Shown here piece after piece: positions 25,060 through 33,216 of a DNA stretch of 64,000 bases. Under the pieces are notes generated by a model that was not told where the DNA came from, searched no databases, and saw only the letters and a list, made by a program, of their open reading frames with translations. This stretch comes from Streptomyces sp. CB09001 (GTDB taxonomy: Bacteria; Actinomycetota; Actinomycetes; Streptomycetales; Streptomycetaceae), in the NCBI RefSeq assembly GCF_003369795.1, contig NZ_CP026730.1, forward strand, positions 3,897,001 to 3,961,000. Direction: 5' to 3'. The stretch's first letter is position 1, and every line of letters begins with the position of its first letter. Position numbers and translations under genes: made by a program.

Positions 25060-25251
25060 ATGAGTGCAGGTGGAGAAGCTCGCGCCCGACTCCAGCAGAT
25101 GCGTGACAAGGCGCAGGAGTTGAAGACCGAGTCGGAACGGACCAGCGATCCTGACGAGCGGAAGAGGCTCCAGGAGAAGGCCCGAAGGCTGCAGAGCCAG
25201 AGCGAAGAGGAAAGCATGGAGCGGGGCGGGGACATCTATCCGTCGGAGTGA
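25060..25251 (+). CDS. DUF6381-like small coiled-coil protein
   Basis: 63 residues, GCGAGGA site about 9 bases before ATG 25060. Nearly all charged and helical (ARARLQQMRDKAQELKTESE, ERKRLQEKARRLQSQSEEES), so a short coiled coil is likely. It matches small Streptomyces proteins grouped as DUF6381; function unknown. It is divergent from the MOSC gene with 158 bases between. Confidence 0.7.
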   Translation: MSAGGEARARLQQMRDKAQELKTESERTSDPDERKRLQEKARRLQSQSEEESMERGGDIYPSE

Positions 25252-25478
25252 GGAAGCGAGACGGTACCAGCGGTGCCGTCGAGAGCTGGGCTATGTTCTG
25301 GGGTCATGACTACCGGGCCGGCCTCGCGCCACACACGGATGGGTGACCCGGTGCTCTCCTGAGTGCCGTACGGGCCGGTGCGGGCCCGCTGTCCGACCGA
25401 GGAACCTGTGGTACCGCGCGGGCTCCGCCTCCGTCGTGTTGATCAAAGCTCGACACATCAACCACGACAGGAGAGTTC

Positions 25479-26237
25479 ATGCCCACCAAGTCGCTGCAGA
25501 TTCCGACCGCGGACGGACAGTCCGACGCGTTCGCCGCCTTCCCGGGTGACGGAGATCGGCACCCGGGGGTGCTGATGTACGCGGACGGCTTCGGGATCCG
25601 GCCCGCGCTGCGGGAGGTGGCCCGCGAACTGGCCGGGCACGGGTACTACGTACTCGTGCCCAACTTCTTCTACCGGCACGGCCCGGCGCCGGTCATCGAG
25701 CTTCCCGAGCACATCGGAGAAGAGGCCCGGGGTGGGGTCTTCGCCCAGCTGATGCCCTTGATCGAGGCGCACACGGCGGAACGGGTGCTGCGTGACGCCG
25801 ACGCCTTTCTCGCGTTCCTCACCGCTCGGCCCGAGGTCGGGCCAGGGCCGGTCGCGGTGACCGGCTACTGCATCGGCGGCCTCCTGGCGACGCGCACCGC
25901 GGTGGCCCATCCGGGCCAGGTGGCCGCCCTCGCCGCGTTCCACGCGCCCGTGGGAGCCGACGGGCCCGACAGCCTCGCCAAGCTCACCGCCGAGGTCCAC
26001 TTCGGGCACGCCGAGAGCGACTTGACGCCCGAGGGCCTCGGCGAGCTGAACCAGGCCCTGGATGCGGCGGGTGTCCGCTACACCTCGGAGATCTACCCCG
26101 GCACCGTTCACGGCTTCACCATGTCCGACACCGATGCCTTCGACGCCGCCGCACTGCGGCTCCACTGGGAACGCCTGCTGCCGCTTCTCGGCCGCACCCT
26201 GGATCGTGGTGGGGATCTCGGTCGCTCGCGTCGTTGA
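25479..26237 (+). CDS. Dienelactone hydrolase family protein
   Basis: 252 residues. Alpha/beta-hydrolase with nucleophile Cys in VTGYCIGGLLA (GxCxGG, typical of dienelactone hydrolase rather than Ser), Asp in GHAESDLTPEG and His in YPGTVHGFTM. These enzymes open dienelactone-type rings in aromatic breakdown or hydrolyse related esters; no other catabolic gene is near, so the substrate is open. GAGAG lies just ahead of ATG 25479. The 226 bases upstream hold no gene. Confidence 0.88.
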   Translation: MPTKSLQIPTADGQSDAFAAFPGDGDRHPGVLMYADGFGIRPALREVARELAGHGYYVLVPNFFYRHGPAPVIELPEHIGEEARGGVFAQLMPLIEAHTAERVLRDADAFLAFLTARPEVGPGPVAVTGYCIGGLLATRTAVAHPGQVAALAAFHAPVGADGPDSLAKLTAEVHFGHAESDLTPEGLGELNQALDAAGVRYTSEIYPGTVHGFTMSDTDAFDAAALRLHWERLLPLLGRTLDRGGDLGRSRR

Positions 26238-26289
26238 CGGGTGTGCGGTCGGTGCTGACAGGCTCGGTTCGACTCTTCGGCCGGGAGCC

Positions 26290-27768
26290 TCAGGGCCCTG
26301 TCGTGGCATACAGCGTGTGCAGGTCGATCAGACGTACGTCCGGTGAGGTGGCGGCGGCGTGACGGGCCTTGGCGTTGAAGCCGGCGCCGCTGAAGCAGAG
26401 GAGCCGGGTGTGGCTGGTGTCGTAGCGAGAGGTTCGGGTGATGACGTCCCGGATGTGACGCAGCCGGTCGATGTGGGCGAGGCCCATCATGTCGTTCCAC
26501 TTGGCCTCGCCGATCGCCAGGAGCGGGGCTTTGCCCCTGTCGGCGACTCCGACGACGGCGACGTCGACCTCGTGGGAGGCGCGCGCCGACGGATCGCTCA
26601 CGACGCCCTGGCCGACGTGGGCGGGAAGGCCGCCGAAAAGATCGGGGTCGGCGTGGTGCAGTGCCCACTCGCGGCAGACCTGCTCGAAATGAGGGCCGAG
26701 GATGTTGACCACGAAGCGGCGGCGGCTGGCCTGCCAGACCCGGGCGGCGCTTCCGGGGCGTTCCAGCTGGGGCCAGACCGGTCGCATTACCGCGTGGTAG
26801 AAGGCGATCAGGGGCTCGGAGATGCGATACGTGGAGCGGTTGGCGCGGAAGGCGTCGGCTTCGCGCCGGAGCAGTCCGGAGTCCTCCAGGACGTTGATCG
26901 GGTGGGCGATGTCGGTGGCCTTGCGTTCCAGGTAGCCGGCCATGCCGCCACGCGTGGTGTTGCCCTCTGCCACCGCACCGAGCACCGAGAGGTAGAGCGC
27001 GGTGTCGCGCAGGTCGGGTTCCTCGGCGAGCAGGTAACGGGCCTCACGGAAGAGTGGCGTCTCCGGGTTCAGTACGGTGCGGATGACCCAGTCGTCGAAA
27101 TCGTCCGGCCCGGACGGGCTGTCGCCGCGCGCGAATTCCCGCCGGTATGCGGGGGTACCGCCCACGACGGCGTGCACCTCCAGGGCCAGTCGTGGGTCGT
27201 CGATCCCCCAGAACCGCGCTGCCAGCCGGTGATCGAGGGAACGAACCACGAGTTCCAGGCCTGCACGGCCGCGCAGTGGTGCGTTTCCGGACAGCAGGCG
27301 GCCCATGAACGACAGTGCCGAGCCGCAGAGCAGGAGACGGGCGCGGGAGCCGACGCGCTGCTCCCGCAGTGGCCGGAGTGCGTTCTGAATGATCGACGGC
27401 AGTTCCGGGTTGGCCTTGGCCAGGTAGGGAAATTCGTCGATCACCACTGGCACCGGCCGGTCGGTGCCCAGAGCCAGCAGGGCGTCCACCGCCTCGTGCC
27501 AGTCGGCGAAGTGGTACGGGCTGGCGGGACGGTCATGTGCCGTGAGGGCGGTGCTCAGTCGGCGCAGGGACTCGGCGTCGGCAGCCTCTGTCGCGCCGAA
27601 GTAGAAACCGCCTGCCGCTTCGCAGACCGCCTCCAGCAGGAAGGTCTTCCCCTGGCGCCTCCTTCCGGAGACGACCCCCAGCGTTGCCCCTGGTTGGGGG
27701 TCGGTGACGAACCGGGTCAGAGCCGCCCACTCGTGGTCGCGGTCGAACATGTCCAGGGGTTTCTCCAT
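26290..27768 (-). CDS. AAA ATPase with C-terminal DUF234 nuclease-like domain
   Basis: 492 residues. Walker A GRRRQGKT at 35-42, Walker B VPVVIDEFPYLAK near 108-120 and sensor LLLCGSALSFM place it in the archaeal-type ATPase family. A winged helix (GGMAGYLERKATDIAHPINVLEDSG) and a C-terminal DUF234 region with HEVDVAV...AIGEAKW, a PD-(D/E)XK-like arrangement, follow. Such proteins are sporadic in bacteria and found near mobile DNA; some are suspected in defence or plasmid upkeep. It stands alone here. The promoter region upstream (27790-27820) is markedly AT-rich compared with the gene. Confidence 0.85.
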   Translation of the reverse strand: MEKPLDMFDRDHEWAALTRFVTDPQPGATLGVVSGRRRQGKTFLLEAVCEAAGGFYFGATEAADAESLRRLSTALTAHDRPASPYHFADWHEAVDALLALGTDRPVPVVIDEFPYLAKANPELPSIIQNALRPLREQRVGSRARLLLCGSALSFMGRLLSGNAPLRGRAGLELVVRSLDHRLAARFWGIDDPRLALEVHAVVGGTPAYRREFARGDSPSGPDDFDDWVIRTVLNPETPLFREARYLLAEEPDLRDTALYLSVLGAVAEGNTTRGGMAGYLERKATDIAHPINVLEDSGLLRREADAFRANRSTYRISEPLIAFYHAVMRPVWPQLERPGSAARVWQASRRRFVVNILGPHFEQVCREWALHHADPDLFGGLPAHVGQGVVSDPSARASHEVDVAVVGVADRGKAPLLAIGEAKWNDMMGLAHIDRLRHIRDVITRTSRYDTSHTRLLCFSGAGFNAKARHAAATSPDVRLIDLHTLYATTGP

Positions 27769-28060
27769 GCGGCCGCCTCATGATGTAGGGGTGTGTTTTT
27801 ATAAACTGTACTCCTATGAAATGCCACCCCGACGGCTCCCGGACGAAGAGGCGCGCGGTCGGCGCTGGCAGGTCTCGCTCTTGGCCATCGACCAGGCCCG
27901 GCCGTCGGTTGGGTCCCGGGCTGTTCCCGGGCCGCCCCCGGACAGAACCGGGGATGCAGCCGCATTGCGGAGCTGGGCACCTCGGATGCCGACCGCGCGT
28001 CCACGAACCTAGCCGTAGCCACTGACAACGGCCTGCTCATGAGAAGCCGGCGGGGAGCCT
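27769..28060. other. Intergenic stretch with AT-rich promoter and degenerate direct repeat
   Basis: 292 bases without a gene. Near the ATPase start is an AT-rich segment (TTTTTATAAACTG, 27797-27809), the likely promoter. At 27916-27936 is CCGGGCTGTTCCCGGGCCGCC, matching the GGGCCGTC direct repeats of the element at about 17 of 21 positions. Confidence 0.5.
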
Positions 28061-28456
28061 CTAGGCAGACGGTGCCAGGCTGCGCACGACGTCGAACTCG
28101 TTGCCCTCGGGGTCGGCCATGACCACCCAGCTCCGGCCGGGCCCCTGGCCCACGTCCACCTTGGTGGCGCCGAGGGCGAGGAGCCTGGCCGCCTCGTCTT
28201 CCGTACTGCCGTCGATCGGACTCACGTCCAGGTGGAGCCGGTTCTTCACCGTCTTGCCCTCAGGCACCCGGATGAAGACGATCGTGGGCGGCATCTGGCG
28301 GGCGCGGACCTCCTCGACCGTCGGCTCCCAGGAGCCGATCTCGACCTTGCCCTCGCCCCGGTCGATCACCTTGAAGTCCAGCACCGCGCACCAGAAGGCC
28401 GCGAGCCGCTCCGGATCGTGGCAGTCGAGGACCAACTCCGTGAACCTACTGGTCAT
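28061..28456 (-). CDS. VOC (glyoxalase/bleomycin-resistance fold) family protein
   Basis: 131 residues. FTELVLDCHDPERLAAFWCAVLDF begins the first beta-alpha-beta-beta-beta module; NRLHLDVSP and WVVMADPEGNEFDVV form the second. Actinobacteria hold many such proteins and their substrates are mostly unknown. Another member, similar in the same motifs, is at 29032-29412 on the opposite strand, so the two may be old duplicates around the cupin gene. The ATG at 28456 is followed immediately by the family core. Confidence 0.88.
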   Translation of the reverse strand: MTSRFTELVLDCHDPERLAAFWCAVLDFKVIDRGEGKVEIGSWEPTVEEVRARQMPPTIVFIRVPEGKTVKNRLHLDVSPIDGSTEDEAARLLALGATKVDVGQGPGRSWVVMADPEGNEFDVVRSLAPSA

Positions 28457-28524
28457 TTCTCCCCCAGGCAGTGCGGACGGGCGCTCAGCCTATGGGGCGG
28501 CCTCTACCGCCATCGAGCCCACTT

Positions 28525-28923
28525 TCAGTTCCCGGCGTCCGGCCCACCGGATTCGTGCTCCTCGGCGACCGCGTACCCGGGCACCGACGGCCACCGCACC
28601 GTCAGCACCACGGTCTCCTCCTCCGCGTACCAGGAGTGGTCGACGCCCCTGCCCCACACGACGTAGTCGCCCTGTTCGGCCAGTACGACGCTGCGGCCGG
28701 GGAAGTCGACCCGGAAGCGTCCGCTGATGAGGACCTGCAGCGCGGTGCGGTCCTCGCCGGTGACCCAGTGGGCCCGCTCGTCCCCCTTCGGATGGACGCC
28801 CCACTTGATCTCGACGTCCTCGCTGTGCCGGGGGTCGGAGGCGTCCTTGAAGTGCCCCAGCAGCCATCCCCGGTCCAGTGCCGCGTCCTTGCCCGCGTTG
28901 CCCACGTACACGCCGTCCGTCAT
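28525..28923 (-). CDS. Cupin-fold protein
   Basis: 132 residues. WGVHPKGDERAHWVTGEDRTALQVLISGRFRVDF and VVLAEQGDYVVWGRGVDHSWYAEEETVVLTVRWPS give the two cupin motifs, in which His and Glu may bind a metal. Relatives have sometimes been mislabelled signal peptidase, but there is no membrane segment or Ser/Lys dyad. Function unknown; it lies between two VOC genes. Confidence 0.75.
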   Translation of the reverse strand: MTDGVYVGNAGKDAALDRGWLLGHFKDASDPRHSEDVEIKWGVHPKGDERAHWVTGEDRTALQVLISGRFRVDFPGRSVVLAEQGDYVVWGRGVDHSWYAEEETVVLTVRWPSVPGYAVAEEHESGGPDAGN

Positions 28924-29031
28924 GCTTCCGGAAGCTAGCAGTGGAAAACCCTTCGCCCCCGACCGACCCTCCAGGTACGGTCACCGGCGCGTTCGTAGCG
29001 GTGATTCCCACGTCGAAAGCAGGTTTCGTCC

Positions 29032-29412
29032 ATGGCATGTCGTATCGGTGAGCTCGTGCTCGGTTGCCACGACCCCGAGGTGCTGGCGCGGTTCTGGTGC
29101 GAGGTGCTGGACTTCGTCGTGCTCGACCGTGAGGGCAACGAGTACTTCGAGATCGGGGCGCGCGACGGGTTCGGCGGATCGCAGCCGACGATCATCCTGA
29201 GCCGCCGGGACGAGCCGGAGCCCGGCAAGTCCCGGCTGCACATCGACCTCAACGCCACCGACCGCGATCAGGACGCCGAACTCGAGCGCCTGCTGAAGCT
29301 CGGGGCGCGGCCGGCGGACATCGGGCAGACCGGCGAGGAGCAGTGGCACGTCCTCGCCGATCCCGAGGGCAATGAGTTCTGTCTGCTCAAGGCCCGAATC
29401 CGCCCGCTGTGA
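29032..29412 (+). CDS. VOC family protein
   Basis: 126 residues. IGELVLGCHDPEVLARFWCEVLDF, KSRLHIDLNA and WHVLADPEGNEFCLL match the VOC fold and closely parallel the protein at 28061-28456. Role unknown. No strong ribosome site is seen before ATG 29032 (AGGTTTCGTCC); a leader may be absent or weak. The convergent AraC-type gene ends 13 bases downstream. Confidence 0.85.
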   Translation: MACRIGELVLGCHDPEVLARFWCEVLDFVVLDREGNEYFEIGARDGFGGSQPTIILSRRDEPEPGKSRLHIDLNATDRDQDAELERLLKLGARPADIGQTGEEQWHVLADPEGNEFCLLKARIRPL

Positions 29413-29424
29413 GTGGCCGGCTCG

Positions 29425-30294
29425 TCACGCCGGTTCCACCGGGAGCCACAGTTCCGTTGTCGCCGTCGTGAAGTCGTCCGCGCGGTCCAGGACGGAGACG
29501 ATCGACGGGCCCGGGCGCAGGCGCCACGGGTTGGAGGGGAACCACTCGGACGCCGTGGCCGCCCAGGTGGTCTGGAGGGCGTCCGGATAGGGGCCCGAGC
29601 TGCGGAAGACCGCCCATGTGCCCGCCGGAACCTCGATGGCGTCGAGGTCGTCGGGGGCCGGGGTGCCGGCGGTGACGGCCACGCCGTGGAGGTAGGTCAG
29701 TTCGGTGCCCTCCGGACTGTCCTGGGCCACGTCGTCGCTGACCTGGAGCAGGCCGGCCGGTTCCGTGTCGCCGAGGGACTTCAGGCGGACGTGGGCCTCC
29801 TGGGGGAGGGCGGCGATGTGCTGCTGGATGTGCGGGTTGACGCCCTCGTGGATGAGCGGGACGCGGGTCGCGTGTCCGATCAGGCGGAAGGCGGGGCGGT
29901 CGGTGAAGCGGGTGTCCATGGGGGTGCTCCCTTCGACGGTCAGGCGGAACCTGAGCTGCGGCTGTGTCCGAAGGGGGCCGCCGTCGCGGCGTACGTCGCG
30001 CGGGGCGGCGCCGTGGACCGACCGGAACGCGCGTCCGAACGCCTCCGTGGAGCCGTAGCCGTACCGGACGGCGATGCCCAGCAGGTCGTCCCCGCCCCGT
30101 ACGACGTCGGCGGCGGCGACGGTCATGCGGCGCCGGCGGACGTACTCCGACAGCGGCATGCCCGCCAGCGACGAGAACATCCGGCGCAGGTGGTACTCGG
30201 TCGTGCCGAGCCTCGCGGCCAGCGCGGGGACGTCCGGCTCCTCGCCGAGGTGGTCCTCGACCAGGTCGACCAGGCGGTTCAGTGCCGAGATCAT
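29425..30294 (-). CDS. AraC-family regulator with GyrI-like effector domain
   Basis: 289 residues. Unlike most AraC proteins the DNA-binding domain is first (LVDLVEDHLGEEPDVPALAARLG, YHLRRMFSSLAGMPLSEYVRRRR, AVRYGYGSTEAFGRAFRSVHG), residues 1-110. A GyrI-like small-molecule-binding domain follows (FRLIGHATRVPLIHEG, LHGVAVTAGTPAPDDLDAIEVPAGTWAVFRSSG). This is the Rob/BmrR-like arrangement linked to sensing of amphipathic compounds. GGGAGG lies before ATG 30294; the far longer upstream frame is spurious. Confidence 0.88.
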   Translation of the reverse strand: MISALNRLVDLVEDHLGEEPDVPALAARLGTTEYHLRRMFSSLAGMPLSEYVRRRRMTVAAADVVRGGDDLLGIAVRYGYGSTEAFGRAFRSVHGAAPRDVRRDGGPLRTQPQLRFRLTVEGSTPMDTRFTDRPAFRLIGHATRVPLIHEGVNPHIQQHIAALPQEAHVRLKSLGDTEPAGLLQVSDDVAQDSPEGTELTYLHGVAVTAGTPAPDDLDAIEVPAGTWAVFRSSGPYPDALQTTWAATASEWFPSNPWRLRPGPSIVSVLDRADDFTTATTELWLPVEPA

Positions 30295-30356
30295 GCGGCC
30301 TCCCTTCGGCATCCACCGTGGCAGGGGGCACATGGGCGGCGCCCGATCGCCGCGGT

Positions 30357-30403
30357 CCGGTCCGGTCGGTTGTGTCGGTTCGGTCGGTCCGGTCGGTTCG
30401 GTC
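30357..30403. repeat. GGTCGGTTC/GGTCGGTCC 9-base simple repeat
   Basis: Four to five copies of a GGTCGGTYS-type unit between the LanC-like stop and the AraC promoter. The same unit recurs inside the membrane-protein gene at 32561-32643 and near 59800. Confidence 0.6.
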
Positions 30404-31667
30404 AGGCGGGCGCCGGCACCGGGGGCTGGTCCGGCCACGTGACGGCGTACCCGGGGTCGCCCCCGCGGGACAGGCGTACGTAGCGGAGCAGTTCGCGGAC
30501 GATTCCCGCGTTGCCCATCGCCCAGCCGAGCTGGGGTTCGAGGTCGCCCGGGTTGGACCGGAAGTCGACGTTGGACCAGCGGGCGCCCTCGCGGTCGCGG
30601 GTGGCGCGGGCGGTCAGGTCCGTGACCAGGACGTCGGCGAAGTCGGACGCGTCCCGCTGCTCGGCGATCCGGTCGCAGGCCAGGGCCAGGACACCCGCGG
30701 TGCCGCAGCAGCGGCCGTTGTTGTCCCAGAAGCCGGGGCGCAGCCGCCGGGGGAGGCCGGAGCGGGTGACCGTGTGCCAGCAGCGGTCGGCCAGGGCGGT
30801 CCAGGCGGGGTCGGAGGTGACGTCGCGCAGGGTGCGGAAGAGCTGGGCGTCGCCGGACGGGCCGTGGCACCAACCGTAGCTGACCGGGTCGATCAGGTCC
30901 GGGAGGAACTGCGGGGTGGAGTGCGGGGCCAGGAAGCCGTCGGGGCCGGCGGAATCGCGGGAGACGACGTCGGCCACGGCGGCCAGCGCCAGGTCGAGCA
31001 GGTCCTCGCGGCCGGTGGCGCCGCCGACGCGGGCGAGGGCCAGGGCGATGCCGAGGGTGCCGTGCGAGACGTGGTGCAGGCGGGAGTCGGTGTCCGGGCG
31101 GTGCGGCCAGTGGACGCCGTGCGCGGTCTGCTCCGCCGTACGCAGGTACGGCTCCAGGGCCAGGACGGCCAGGTCGGGGTCGCCGGCCAGCAGGGCGCCC
31201 AGGCCGATGCCCGCGTTGCCGCCCATCAGCTCGAAGAGTTCGCCCCAGCGCGAGCCGTCGAAGCGGGAGCGGACCAGGCGCAGGGCGCGGTCGGCCGCCT
31301 CGCCCGAGGCCGGGTCGCCCAGTTCGGTGTGGACCGTCCGCAGGACCAGGGCGAGTCCCGTGCGGCCGAAGTAGAGGGAGTCGTCCACCAGGTCGTCGAC
31401 GTGGGCGGCGAGGGCCCGGGCCGCGCGCAGGGCGGTGTCGGCGTACGCGTCGTCGCCGAAGTGCCGCCACGCCTCCAGGAGCACGGGGACGTTGCCGGCC
31501 GTGCCGTTGTAGAGCATCGGCTCGACGGCCTCCTCCGAGGGCCTGACCGGCCAGGCGAGGCCGCCGTCGGGGGTCTCCCGCGCCGCCCCCGTCAGCCAGC
31601 GCAGCCCGTCCACCGCGATGTCCTCGACCTCGTCGACCGCCACGCCCGTGGCTCCTGGTGCCGTCAT
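30402..31667 (-). CDS. Stand-alone LanC-like protein with CCG zinc motif
   Basis: 421 residues in repeated helical pairs, as in the LanC alpha/alpha toroid. GxxG-type segments (YNGTAGNVP, GGNAGIGLG, SHGTLGIALAL with His202, MGNAGI) alternate with the zinc sites: Cys267 in GWCHGPSG and Cys320-Cys321 in GRCCGTAG. Classical LanC has Cys-His-Gly at the last site; Cys-Cys-Gly is known from some promiscuous LanM cyclases. LanC enzymes add Cys thiols to dehydroamino acids to form lanthionine. No precursor peptide, dehydratase or transporter is near, so it may act alone, as LanC-like proteins do elsewhere. Family certain, role open. Confidence 0.85.
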   Translation of the reverse strand: MTAPGATGVAVDEVEDIAVDGLRWLTGAARETPDGGLAWPVRPSEEAVEPMLYNGTAGNVPVLLEAWRHFGDDAYADTALRAARALAAHVDDLVDDSLYFGRTGLALVLRTVHTELGDPASGEAADRALRLVRSRFDGSRWGELFELMGGNAGIGLGALLAGDPDLAVLALEPYLRTAEQTAHGVHWPHRPDTDSRLHHVSHGTLGIALALARVGGATGREDLLDLALAAVADVVSRDSAGPDGFLAPHSTPQFLPDLIDPVSYGWCHGPSGDAQLFRTLRDVTSDPAWTALADRCWHTVTRSGLPRRLRPGFWDNNGRCCGTAGVLALACDRIAEQRDASDFADVLVTDLTARATRDREGARWSNVDFRSNPGDLEPQLGWAMGNAGIVRELLRYVRLSRGGDPGYAVTWPDQPPVPAPA

Positions 31668-31719
31668 GGGGCCACTCTCGCACCTGCCGAGCAGGGGACG
31701 GCGGGACTAACCTCCGGTC

Positions 31720-32187
31720 ATGCCGAGCTTCGAGATCACACCGATAGGCACGGTCCGCAACGACCGGACGGACGTCCAGCACACGGACAACTGGGGTGCC
31801 GTCCGCAGCACGATCACCGTCGACGAGCGCTTCGGAGAGGCGTGCCTCCAGGGGCTGGAGGACTTCTCCCACGTGGAGGTGCTCTTCGTCTTCGACCGGT
31901 TGCCGGAACTCGACGACTACCGCGAGCCCCGCCCGGGCCGCGGCCGGGCCGACCTCCCGCCCGTGGGCGTCTTCGCGGGGCGCGGGCCCCGGCGGCCGAA
32001 CCGCATCGGGTCGACGTGCTGCGCCGTCGTCTCCGTCCGCGGCCGGGAACTGACCGTGGTGGGTCTGGACGCGGTCTCCGGCACGCCGGTCGTCGACCTG
32101 AAGCCGGTCATGGCGGAGTTCAGCCCGGTGGACGTCCGGCAGCCGGAGTGGGCCGGCCGGCTGATGGCGGAGTACTTCCGGCCGTAG
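31720..32187 (+). CDS. TrmO-like (TsaA/VirR) SAM-dependent tRNA methyltransferase
   Basis: 155 residues, the length of the TrmO N-terminal beta-barrel domain. ITPIGTVRNDRTD, LQGLEDFSHVEVLFVFDRL, VGVFAGRGPRRPNRIGSTCC and VVDLKPVMAEF are the family motifs. In E. coli TrmO methylates t6A37 of tRNA-Thr; the FAxRxPxRPNxIG motif binds SAM. TAACCT (31708-31713), six bases before ATG, suggests a leaderless transcript. It is divergent from the LanC-like gene with 52 bases between. Confidence 0.85.
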   Translation: MPSFEITPIGTVRNDRTDVQHTDNWGAVRSTITVDERFGEACLQGLEDFSHVEVLFVFDRLPELDDYREPRPGRGRADLPPVGVFAGRGPRRPNRIGSTCCAVVSVRGRELTVVGLDAVSGTPVVDLKPVMAEFSPVDVRQPEWAGRLMAEYFRP

Positions 32188-32222
32188 GCGGGCCGCTCCC
32201 GGCCCCGGGTGCGTCCGTCGGC

Positions 32223-32669
32223 TCAGCTCGCCGTCGTCAGGTGGCCGCGGTCGCCCCGGCGCCCCCGCAGGGTCCGCCACACCGTCCCCAGGGCCAGCGA
32301 CTGGACCAGCGCCGAGAGCACGATGCCGCCGACGAAGAACCACGTCGGGGCGGAGCCGTCCCAGCCCGCCTCGCCGAGCCAGGCCACGAAGCCGAAGGCC
32401 GGGAAGGTGAACAGGGCCGGCCAGACCCAGATGAGGGACGCGTCGGGGCCGGTCCCGAAGAGGGTCTGCGCCGCGGCGACCGCCATCGCGCCGCCGACGA
32501 CGGTGAGGTACACCGCCGAGACGCGGTTGGCGAGGGCCAGGCGGACGAGGCTGCGTATCCGGTCGGTCCCGTCGGTCCGATCGGTCCCGTCGGTCCGATC
32601 GGTCCCGTCGGTCCGATCGGTCCGGTCGGTCCGGTCGGTTCGGGCGTTGTTCGGCTGGTTGCTGTTCAT
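32223..32669 (-). CDS. Small integral membrane protein with N-terminal Thr-Asp-Arg repeats
   Basis: 148 residues. Residues 10-36 are TDR/TDG tripeptides coded by a 9/18-base tandem repeat, followed by about four hydrophobic segments (SAVYLTVVGGAMAVAA, SLIWVWPALFTFPAFGFVAW, WFFVGGIVLSALVQSLALG). Function unknown. This and the next gene sit in the order known from S. coelicolor next to the nickel-binding protein, marking the return to core chromosome. Repeat length is likely to vary between strains. Confidence 0.75.
   Translation of the reverse strand: MNSNQPNNARTDRTDRTDRTDGTDRTDGTDRTDGTDRIRSLVRLALANRVSAVYLTVVGGAMAVAAAQTLFGTGPDASLIWVWPALFTFPAFGFVAWLGEAGWDGSAPTWFFVGGIVLSALVQSLALGTVWRTLRGRRGDRGHLTTAS
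32561..32643. repeat. 18-base tandem repeat GGTCCCGTCGGTCCGATC within a coding region
   Basis: Three exact 18-base units followed by 9-base GGTCCGGTC units. It is in frame with the membrane-protein gene and codes the Thr-Asp-Arg/Gly run. Confidence 0.9.
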
Positions 32670-32804
32670 GGGATCCGGGCTCCCCGCGGTGGTGGTCGTG
32701 GTCGTGCTCCTGAACCAGGGTCGACCGGGAGCCCGCCCCGGGCCTGAGTACCCGTACTCAAGTCCGGGGCGACGCGGTACCCGCCTGCGGGAGGCCCGTA
32801 CGGC

Positions 32805-33053
32805 CTATACCGACAGGGGGACTTCGTGGATCTCGTCCGCCTTGTGGCCCGCGCGTTCGTGCACGCGCTGGACCGCCTCGGCCGACGGCCCCTCGGAGAG
32901 GCAGTAGATCGTGCCGGAGGCCGGGTCCGCCCACGCCTGTTCGAAGTGGACGTTCTCGTCCTTCTCCACGGCGAGATCGGCCTGGTGGGCCTGGTGCAAC
33001 TGGTCCGAGGTGATGCCGTGCATCCCACGGTGTACGTCCATGAAGTGAGCCAT
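32805..33053 (-). CDS. SCO4226-type nickel-binding protein (DUF4242)
   Basis: 82 residues from ATG 33053, after GAAGGGGGTG. FMDVHRGMHGITSDQLHQAHQADL and VHFEQAWADPASGTIYCLSEGPSAEAV match the small ferredoxin-like protein described from S. coelicolor as SCO4226, which forms a dimer and binds nickel through His residues. The upstream in-frame extension is Arg/Gly-rich and rejected. A Cys-rich micro-protein is coded 163 bases upstream on the same strand, so both may belong to metal handling. Confidence 0.88.
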   Translation of the reverse strand: MAHFMDVHRGMHGITSDQLHQAHQADLAVEKDENVHFEQAWADPASGTIYCLSEGPSAEAVQRVHERAGHKADEIHEVPLSV

Positions 33054-33216
33054 GGCGTCTCGCACCCCCTTCAGGGTCCTTCTTCCAGGGTGCGCCCGCG
33101 CGGCGGCCGGGGCGAACCGGCCGCCGCACCACTGTCGACCGCCTGCCACCGCCTGCCACCGCGCCGCGGCCTGCCGCGTCAGCCAGGGCCTACCGCGTCA
33201 GCCGCGGCCTACCGCG

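Noticed and set aside
27816..28025. 69-codon plus-strand ORF upstream of the ATPase
   Set aside because: Composition is Arg/Gly/Pro-rich as expected from a shadow frame, and it lies over the promoter and the repeat.
28525..28923. Signal peptidase
   Set aside because: The protein has cupin motifs and no membrane segment or Ser/Lys catalytic pair.
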